5,916 nucleotides of DNA from Frankiales bacterium (lineage in GTDB: Bacteria; Actinomycetota; Actinomycetes; Mycobacteriales; SCTD01): the NCBI GenBank assembly GCA_025464915.1, contig JAODNF010000359.1:1-5916 (forward strand), written 5' to 3'. Below are positions 1 to 5,171 of the stretch, piece after piece. Below the pieces are notes generated by a model that saw only the letters and a program-made list of their open reading frames with translations, did no database searches and was not told the DNA's origin. Position numbers and translations under genes: made by a program. How positions within the stretch are numbered: the stretch's first letter is position 1; each line of letters begins with the position of its first letter.

Positions 1-90
1 GTCGGTGCCCGAGTCGGCGAAGAAGGCCTGGTGCAGGAGGGCCAGGACGAGCGCGAGCGCCCCGGCGACCCTCTCAGCCCTGCTCAGCAA
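1..90 (-). CDS. Start of a possible small membrane or exported protein (3' part outside window)
   Basis: An open frame runs off the window edge. From a TTG at 90-88 it reads 30 residues: a short basic head (M-L-S-R-A-E-R), a hydrophobic run VAGALALVLALLHQAFFA (8-25), then a polar DSGTD. This looks like an N-terminal transmembrane helix or signal peptide. AGGAG at 99-95 lies four bases before the TTG, or seven before a CTG at 87-85, so the exact start is uncertain. It would overlap the hydrolase end by 17 bases and continue the same string of coupled genes. No family can be named from 30 residues. It could also be a chance open frame, but the basic-hydrophobic-polar pattern and the ribosome-binding match favour a gene. 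Confidence 0.45.
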   Translation of the reverse strand, partial: MLSRAERVAGALALVLALLHQAFFADSGTD

Positions 91-925
91 GGAGCTCCTG
101 AAGTGCGGCGAGGCACACCTCCGGCGCCTCCTCGAGCACGAAGTGGCCGGCCTTAGGGACGGTGATCATCGCGCAGTCCGACCCGAGGTCCTTCTGCACC
201 GACTCCCCCACCCAGATCGGCAGGACAGGATCGGCAGCCCCCCAGAGGACGAGCATCCGCTCGGCCCGCACCTGCGGCGGCCGGGGCGCTCTGCGGCGCG
301 TGACGGCGGCCGCGACCCGGGGCCGCGCGACGGCCCGGTAGTAGCCGAGCATCGCCTTCACCCGACCGGGATCGGTGTAGGCGGCGGTGTACTCGGCCTT
401 CACCTCGGGGTCCAGCGACCGGCTGCCCTTCCAGGCGAGCTTGAACATGACGTCGACGACGTGCGGACCGCCGAGGCGGAACAGCAGCTCCGGGGCGACC
501 GGGAGCGCGAAGAACGGGATGTGCCCCGCGCGCAGGGCCGGCACCTTGCGGAACGGCGCGTTCGCGACCACCAGCGACCGGAACCGGTCGGGGTGGGCGC
601 CGACCATGGCCAGCGCGATCGACCCGCCGAAGTCGTGCCCGACCAGGTCGATGCGCTGGCCCGGCAGCTCCACGTCGAGCAGCGCCATCAGCTGACCCAC
701 GACGGAGGCGACGTCGAACGGGCCGCTGTACGCCGAGCCACCGAGACCGGGGAGGTCCGGGCAGAGCACCCGGCGGCCCTCGGCGAGACCGGGGGCGATG
801 TCCTTCCAGGCGGACGAGGTCTCGGGCACGCCGTGCAGCAGGACGACGGGCGTGCCGTCCCCCCCGCCGTGCTCGCGCAGCAGGAACCGGGTCTCGGCGA
901 CCGGCACGTTGCGGACTGTCGTCAT
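74..925 (-). CDS. Alpha/beta hydrolase with Asp nucleophile, epoxide hydrolase/dehalogenase-like
   Basis: A 283-residue cytosolic alpha/beta-hydrolase. The fold landmarks are the oxyanion-hole motif HGVP (31-34), CPDLPGLGGS (55-64), nucleophile elbow GHDFGG (96-101) with Asp98, the acid-strand LWGAADPVLP with Asp232, and AGHFVLEEAPE with His261. An Asp nucleophile together with HGxP is typical of epoxide hydrolases and, with variations, haloalkane or haloacetate dehalogenases, rather than esterases, which use Ser. The cap region between about 125 and 215 contains MLGYYRA (192-198), which resembles the segment carrying the ring-opening Tyr of epoxide hydrolases. A second cap Tyr is not obvious, so the reaction remains open. 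No signal peptide is seen. The ATG at 925-923 overlaps the glnE stop (ATGA), implying co-translation. Why it travels with glnE is not evident; convenience of operon placement is as likely as a functional tie. Confidence 0.93.
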   Translation of the reverse strand: MTTVRNVPVAETRFLLREHGGGDGTPVVLLHGVPETSSAWKDIAPGLAEGRRVLCPDLPGLGGSAYSGPFDVASVVGQLMALLDVELPGQRIDLVGHDFGGSIALAMVGAHPDRFRSLVVANAPFRKVPALRAGHIPFFALPVAPELLFRLGGPHVVDVMFKLAWKGSRSLDPEVKAEYTAAYTDPGRVKAMLGYYRAVARPRVAAAVTRRRAPRPPQVRAERMLVLWGAADPVLPIWVGESVQKDLGSDCAMITVPKAGHFVLEEAPEVCLAALQELLAEQG

Positions 926-3924
926 GCGTAGAACGCCCTCTCCACGACGTCGCGGGCCTGCTGCCCGAGGTGCCTGTAGTGATCCAGGAACTGCCCCTGG
1001 GCCTCCGCAGGGTAACCAAGGGCCCGCGCCACTCCGGCGAGCTCCCTGCCCTCCTTGGGCAAGGACTCGACGGGCTTGCCGCGGACCAGGACGAGGATGT
1101 CGCGGATGCGGGACGTGAGGGTCCACGCCTCCTCGAGCACCCGGGCGTCCTCGCGTCCGAGCAGCCCCGCGTCGGAGGCGGCGCGCAGGGCCGGGACGGT
1201 CATCGACGTGCGCAGCGACGGCACCTCGGCACCGTGCTGCAGCTGGAGCAGCTGCACCGTCCACTCGACGTCGGCGAGCCCGCCTCTGCCGATCTTCAGC
1301 GCGAGCCACGGGTCGGCGCCCTTGGGCAGCCGCTCCTGCTCGACCCGTCGCTTGATCCGGCGGATCTCCTCGAGGTGCTCAGTCGCGAGACCGCCTGCGG
1401 GATAACGGATCTCGTCCACCATCGCGAGGAAGCGCAGCGTCAGGTCGGCGTCGCCCGCGAGCGGCGCAGCGCGCAGCAGCGCCTGCGACTCCCAGACGTG
1501 CGACCAGCGGGCGTAGTAGGCCTGGTACGACGACAGCGACCGTGTGAGGGGGCCCTGCCGGCCCTCGGGGCGCAGGTCCGCGTCGACGAGCAGCGGGGGG
1601 TCCGGGGCGGGCAGCGCCAGCAGCCGCCGGAGCTCGTTGGCCACGTCGTGCGCGACGCGGGAGGCGTCCGACTCCGTCGCGCCGTCGACGGGCTCGTGGA
1701 CGAAGAGCACGTCGGCGTCGGAGCCGTAGCCCTGCTCCCTGCCGCCGAGCCGGCCCATCGCGATCACGGCGATCCGCACCGGCAGCGGCTCGCGCCGCTC
1801 CGCCTCGACCTTGCGCTGGGCGATCTCGAGCGCCGCAGCGATGGTCGCGCCGCTGACGTCGGACAGCGCCTGGCCGACGGCGGTCGACTTGCGCAGCAGG
1901 TCGGCGCACGCGATCCGCAGCAGCTCGTACCGGCGCAGCGACCGGACCGCGACGGCCGTCGCCTCCCAGTCCTCCCGTCGCCGCGCGACGGCGAGGAAGG
2001 CCTGGTCCAGCGACTCGCGGGACCGCGGGGCCAGCTCCTCGTCAGACCCGAGAATTCGCACCGCGTCGGGCGCCCGGACGAACAAGTCCGCGGCGTACCG
2101 GCTCGTGGCCAGCAGCCGCGCGAGGCGCTCGGCGGCCTCGCCCTCGTCCCGCAGCAGGCGCAGGTACCAGGGGCTGGTGCCGAGCGCGTCGCTGACCTGC
2201 CGGTACGAGAGCAGCCCGGCGTCGGGGTCGGGGGCGTCTGCGAACCAGCCGAGCATCGCCGGCAGCAGGGTCTGCTGGATCGAGGCCCGCCGGGACACTC
2301 CCTCGGTCAGCGCCTGGAGGTGCCGCAGCGCCGTCTTCGGGTCGTGGAACCCCAGCGCCACCAGGCGCTCCCGGGCCTGCTCGGGTGTCAGCTGCACGTC
2401 GGCGGCAGGCAGCCGGGCGACTGCTGACAGCAGCGGACGGTAGAAGAGCTTCTCGTGCAGCCGGCGCACCTCCCGCTGGTGCCCGTACCGCTCCCGCCGG
2501 AAGACGGGGAGGACGTCGCCGCGGTAGCCCATCGACCGCGCGAGCCGGCGCAGGGCCGCCTCGTCGGACTCCGGTGGCAGCAGGTGGGTCCGGCGCAGCC
2601 GGTGCAGCTGCAGCCGGTGCTCCACCCCCCGCAGCCACCGGTAGGCCATCGCCAGGTGCCGCGCGTCCTCACGGCCGACGTAGCCACCGGCGGCGAGCTG
2701 GTCGAGCGCCGTCAGCGTCGTGCCGGACCGGACGCTGTCGTCGACGCGGCCGTGCACGAGCTGCAGCAGCTGCACCGAGAACTCGACGTCGCGCAGGCCA
2801 CCCGGTCCGAGCTTCACCTCGCGGTCGGCGGTGTCACCGCGCAGCGTCCCCTCGACCCGGCGCCGCATCGCTTGCACGTCCTCGACGAAGCCGGGGCGCT
2901 CCCCGGCCGACCAGATCAGCGGCGCGACCAGGTCGCAGTAGTCCTGCCCGAGCTTGAGGTCGCCGGCGACGGGTCGGGCCTTGAGCAGCGCCTGGAACTC
3001 CCAGGTCTTGGCCCACCGCTGGTAGTAGGCGGCATGGCTGGCGAGGGTCCGGACCAGCGGACCGGACTTGCCCTCCGGCCGCAGGGCGGCGTCGACAGGC
3101 CAGGCCGCCTCGCCGCAGACCTGCATCATCCGGCTCGCCAGCAGCGTGGCGGTGTGCAGCGCGGCCTGCTCGTCGGCTCCGTCGTGCGGCTCGGCCACGA
3201 ACACGACGTCCACGTCGCTGACGTAGTTGAGCTCGCGCCCGCCGCACTTGCCCATCCCGATCACGGCGAGCCGGACCTCGGCGGCGTCGGCCGGCAGTGA
3301 CGCCCGCGCGACGGCCAGTCCGGCCGACAGGCAGGCAGCCGCGAGGTCGGCCAGCTCGGCGGCCACGTCCTCGACCGCCATCGCCCCGGACAGGTCCCGC
3401 GCCGCGAGGGCGACCAGGCAGCGGCGGTACGCCGAGCGCAGCGCCTTCACGGGGTCCGCGGCCGTCGCGACGGCACCCCCGGTGCCCCAGGGCAAGGCGT
3501 CCGACGGAGCGGCCCCGACGGCGTCGAGGAGCTGTCGCTGCAGCCCGAACAGCGACGGGCGGACCGACGTGACGTCGTCGTTCGCGAGGACGTACCAGTC
3601 GTCCGGATGGGCCACCAGGTGGTCGCCCAGGGCCGTGCTGGTCCCGAGGACGCCGAGCAGCCGCTGCCGCAGGCCCTCCCGCTCGCGCAGCCCCTCGAGG
3701 AGCTCCGTCGGGTGCCGGGCGACGGCGACCAGCCGGGCGAGCGCGGTCGCCGCGAGGTCGGGGTCGGGCGTCTCACTGATCGCGATGACGACCGCCCCCG
3801 CCTCGGGGTCGATCGGCGCGCCGTCCCGCCACAGACAGGCGTCGCGCAGGGCGTCCGCCGCCGCCGACGTCGACTGGAACCCGAGCCGGATCAGCCGCCC
3901 GGTCTCGCTGACGCGCTCGCTCAT
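922..3924 (-). CDS. glnE: Bifunctional glutamine synthetase adenylyltransferase/adenylyl-removing enzyme
   Basis: GlnE attaches AMP to glutamine synthetase to switch it off and removes it to switch it on, linking nitrogen status to glutamine production in the cytosol. The 1000-residue product is full length for the family. The N-terminal half carries the nucleotidyltransferase signature starting at Gly223 (GMGKCGGREL), with metal-binding Asp237 and Asp239 in SDVD, then LRPEGKSGPL (281-290) and GPGGLRDVEF (373-382). The C-terminal half repeats it with GRLGGRE (724-730), Asp736 and Asp738 in SDAD, LRPEGRQGPL (784-793) and GRGGLADVEW (879-888). By family knowledge the first half removes AMP and the second adds it. 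Both metal sites are intact. The ATG at 3924 is chosen because it is the first ATG in frame; TTG 3978 and GTG 3966 are alternatives that would place coding inside the structured leader. The stop overlaps the next start (ATGA at 925-922). Confidence 0.97.
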   Translation of the reverse strand: MSERVSETGRLIRLGFQSTSAAADALRDACLWRDGAPIDPEAGAVVIAISETPDPDLAATALARLVAVARHPTELLEGLREREGLRQRLLGVLGTSTALGDHLVAHPDDWYVLANDDVTSVRPSLFGLQRQLLDAVGAAPSDALPWGTGGAVATAADPVKALRSAYRRCLVALAARDLSGAMAVEDVAAELADLAAACLSAGLAVARASLPADAAEVRLAVIGMGKCGGRELNYVSDVDVVFVAEPHDGADEQAALHTATLLASRMMQVCGEAAWPVDAALRPEGKSGPLVRTLASHAAYYQRWAKTWEFQALLKARPVAGDLKLGQDYCDLVAPLIWSAGERPGFVEDVQAMRRRVEGTLRGDTADREVKLGPGGLRDVEFSVQLLQLVHGRVDDSVRSGTTLTALDQLAAGGYVGREDARHLAMAYRWLRGVEHRLQLHRLRRTHLLPPESDEAALRRLARSMGYRGDVLPVFRRERYGHQREVRRLHEKLFYRPLLSAVARLPAADVQLTPEQARERLVALGFHDPKTALRHLQALTEGVSRRASIQQTLLPAMLGWFADAPDPDAGLLSYRQVSDALGTSPWYLRLLRDEGEAAERLARLLATSRYAADLFVRAPDAVRILGSDEELAPRSRESLDQAFLAVARRREDWEATAVAVRSLRRYELLRIACADLLRKSTAVGQALSDVSGATIAAALEIAQRKVEAERREPLPVRIAVIAMGRLGGREQGYGSDADVLFVHEPVDGATESDASRVAHDVANELRRLLALPAPDPPLLVDADLRPEGRQGPLTRSLSSYQAYYARWSHVWESQALLRAAPLAGDADLTLRFLAMVDEIRYPAGGLATEHLEEIRRIKRRVEQERLPKGADPWLALKIGRGGLADVEWTVQLLQLQHGAEVPSLRTSMTVPALRAASDAGLLGREDARVLEEAWTLTSRIRDILVLVRGKPVESLPKEGRELAGVARALGYPAEAQGQFLDHYRHLGQQARDVVERAFYA

Positions 3925-3991
3925 CTGCCGGCTGCCCGCGTCACTGTGCGGACCTCCCGCCCGCACCCACGCGGGCAACCCGCACAGTCAT
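3921..3991 (-). other. Two very short overlapping reading frames leading into glnE (possible leader peptides)
   Basis: On the minus strand an ATG at 3991-3989 opens a 16-codon frame (MTVRVARVGAGGRSAQ) ending at TGA 3943-3941. That stop overlaps a GTG at 3944-3942, which opens a 7-codon frame (MTRAAGR) ending at TGA 3923-3921. This second stop in turn overlaps the glnE ATG at 3924-3922. The GTG has GGAGGT seven bases upstream, the best ribosome-binding site in the area, whereas the glnE ATG itself has none at normal distance. This arrangement could deliver ribosomes to glnE by coupled reinitiation. Frames this short arise often by chance in GC-rich DNA, so confidence is low. Confidence 0.22.
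3943..3988 (-). promoter_or_regulatory. Two-tier inverted repeat (possible RNA stem-loop) in the glnE leader
   Basis: A perfect 9-base inverted repeat, ACTGTGCGG at 3988-3980 and CCGCACAGT at 3951-3943 (minus strand), encloses a second 6-base stem, GCCCGC (3976-3971) with GCGGGC (3964-3959), closed by a 6-base loop. The internal loop between the two stems holds GTT on one side and GGGAGGT, a strong Shine-Dalgarno match, on the other. In the transcript the ribosome-binding sequence would therefore sit inside the structure, about 30 bases ahead of the glnE ATG. As DNA, the palindromic arms could instead be an operator. There is no U tract, so it is not an intrinsic terminator. No convincing -10/-35 pair was found in the 99-base gap. 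The pairing is seen directly; a regulatory role is inference. Confidence 0.45.
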
Positions 3992-4023
3992 GTCCGGCCA
4001 CGCGCCCTCCGGACGGTGCTCGT

Positions 4024-4464
4024 TCACAGGACCAGGTGGAAGCAGCGGGTCTCAGGGTGGTCCTTCCAGTAGCCGTAGGCCGGGATCGGCGTGAAGCCCT
4101 CGGACTCGTAGAGCGCGACGGCCGCGGTCTGCCGGCTGCCGGTCTCGAGCCAGATCTCGACGAGCCGCTGCCCGCGGGCGTGGTCGACGAGCGCGCGCAG
4201 CAGGGTCCGGGAGTGGCCCTGTCCGCGGCGGTCGGGGACGACGTACATCCTCTTGACCTCGCCGATGGCGCGCTCGATCAGCGCGAGCCCACCGCAGCCG
4301 ATGTCCGTGCCGTCCGCGCTGAGGACCAGGAACGTCCCGGGCCGGTCGAACGCCTCCGGCCGCACCGGCGTCGCGCCCTCGTCGTCCTCGTAGAGCGCCT
4401 TCATCTCGTCCGACATCGCCTCCGCCAGACCGAGCGCCTCGAGGTAGGGGACGGCGCGGATCAT
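4024..4464 (-). CDS. GNAT-family N-acetyltransferase
   Basis: A 146-residue GCN5-related acetyltransferase, expected to move acetyl from acetyl-CoA to an amine. The central beta strands are seen at TFLVLSADGTDIGCGGLAL (44-62). They are followed by VKRMYVVPDRRGQGHSRTLL (70-89), which carries the acetyl-CoA pyrophosphate loop R80-G-Q-G-H-S85. The last loop position is Ser instead of the usual Gly/Ala. The C-terminal ALYESEGF (117-124), with Tyr119 in the common general-acid position, is typical motif B. The length is standard for one GNAT domain, with no signal peptide or membrane segment. The ATG at 4464-4462 overlaps the amidotransferase stop (ATGA), and no clear Shine-Dalgarno is seen, so reinitiation from the upstream gene is likely. 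The frame stays open far upstream, but that part is an Arg/Ser/Thr-rich shadow of the neighbouring genes. The substrate cannot be read from sequence; small amines or amino acids are the usual GNAT substrates. Confidence 0.92.
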   Translation of the reverse strand: MIRAVPYLEALGLAEAMSDEMKALYEDDEGATPVRPEAFDRPGTFLVLSADGTDIGCGGLALIERAIGEVKRMYVVPDRRGQGHSRTLLRALVDHARGQRLVEIWLETGSRQTAAVALYESEGFTPIPAYGYWKDHPETRCFHLVL

Positions 4465-5171
4465 CGCTCGAGCGCGAGCCGTGCGAACCGCCGGACGACC
4501 TCGCCCCAGACCTCCTCGATCTCGGGGATCTCCGGCACGGTCCGCTCGAGCACCTCCGCGGGGTCGAGACCCAGCTCCTCGAGCTCCGGGGCGTTGTGCG
4601 CGGCCCAGCGCCCCACCATCGCGGCATCGGTCTCGATGTGGAACTGGAGCCCCCAGGCCTTGTCCCCGACCCGGAACGCCTGGTTCGGGTAGGTGGGCGA
4701 CGACATCAGCAGCGTCGCCGCGGGCGGCAGGTCGGTGACCGCGTCCCAGTGCCACTGCACGACGACGGGGGACAGCGGCAGGTCCCAGAACAGCGGGTCG
4801 GCACCAGCCGCGTCGCGCTTGGCGACGAGCTTCGCACCGAGCTCCGGGCCGTGCTCCCCCGGCGTGACCTGACCACCGGTCGCCTCCGCCAGCAGCTGCG
4901 CCCCGAGGCAGACCCCGAGGACCGGGACGCTCTGCGCCACAGCGGTCCTGATCAGCTCCTTGGTCCGGCGAAGCCAGGGCGCCGAGCCGTCGTCGTAGGC
5001 CTGCTGCGGGCCGCCCATGACGACCAGCGCCTCGTGACTCCCCAGGTCGTCCGGCAGCGGGTCGCCGCGCCACGGCTCGACGACCGACAGCCCGAGGCCG
5101 GCCTCGGGCAGCCAGGTCCCGATGAGCCCGGGGTCCTCGGACTCGGTGTGCGTGATGACGAGCGCGGTCAC
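4461..5171 (-). CDS. Class I (type 1) glutamine amidotransferase-like protein
   Basis: A 236-residue single-domain protein of the class I glutamine amidotransferase family, which hydrolyses a gamma-glutamyl amide through a Cys-His-Glu triad. Visible parts are a beta-strand start (ALVITHTE, 3-10), the GGP turn at 53-55, the nucleophile elbow GVCLGAQLLA with Cys88, and LQFHIE with His178 and Glu180. All three catalytic residues are present, so the enzyme should be active. No synthetase domain is attached, unlike GuaA or CarA. The Cys motif is of the GMP-synthase-like CLGAQ kind rather than that of PuuD-type gamma-glutamyl-GABA hydrolases. The GTG start at 5171-5169 is chosen because it overlaps the upstream stop by one base (TAGTG), which suggests translational coupling to the synthetase, and because the fold begins immediately. 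The acceptor or substrate is unknown. Given the neighbour, a gamma-glutamyl compound is an inference. Confidence 0.93.
   Translation of the reverse strand: MTALVITHTESEDPGLIGTWLPEAGLGLSVVEPWRGDPLPDDLGSHEALVVMGGPQQAYDDGSAPWLRRTKELIRTAVAQSVPVLGVCLGAQLLAEATGGQVTPGEHGPELGAKLVAKRDAAGADPLFWDLPLSPVVVQWHWDAVTDLPPAATLLMSSPTYPNQAFRVGDKAWGLQFHIETDAAMVGRWAAHNAPELEELGLDPAEVLERTVPEIPEIEEVWGEVVRRFARLALER

Noticed and set aside
926..1309. N-terminal extension of the hydrolase frame up to 1309
   Set aside because: It overlaps the conserved C-terminal part of glnE and reads as Arg/Ala/Gly-rich shadow sequence. The ATG at 925 starts directly before the fold and forms an ATGA junction.
970..2427. Long plus-strand open frame (485 codons) opposite glnE
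   Set aside because: It lies wholly antisense to glnE, is rich in Arg/Gly/Gln/Pro, shows no recognisable motif, and is the expected shadow of a high-GC gene. The same holds for the plus-strand frames at 5-931, 1811-2443, 2455-3300, 3227-4072, 3607-4692 and 4596-5174.
1236..2810. Similar DNA at about 1236-1290 and 2756-2810, looking like a repeat
   Set aside because: Both encode the matching LRDVEF/LADVEW-VQLLQL segments of the two GlnE halves, explained by the ancient duplication within GlnE.
3925..3978. Longer glnE from TTG 3978 or GTG 3966
   Set aside because: The added residues (Gly, Pro, Arg-rich) show no family similarity I recognise and would lie within the inverted repeat; the ATG at 3924 is preferred, though not proven.
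3992..4014. Hairpin GTCCGG/CCGGAC after the GNAT gene as a transcription terminator
   Set aside because: The stem is only 6 bp with an 11-base loop and no following U tract on the minus strand, so read-through into glnE cannot be excluded.
3924..4140. 13-base direct repeat TCTGCCGGCTGCC at 3924-3936 and 4128-4140
   Set aside because: One copy spans the glnE start and the other lies inside GNAT coding sequence; with this base composition two copies are unremarkable and no flanking structure accompanies them.
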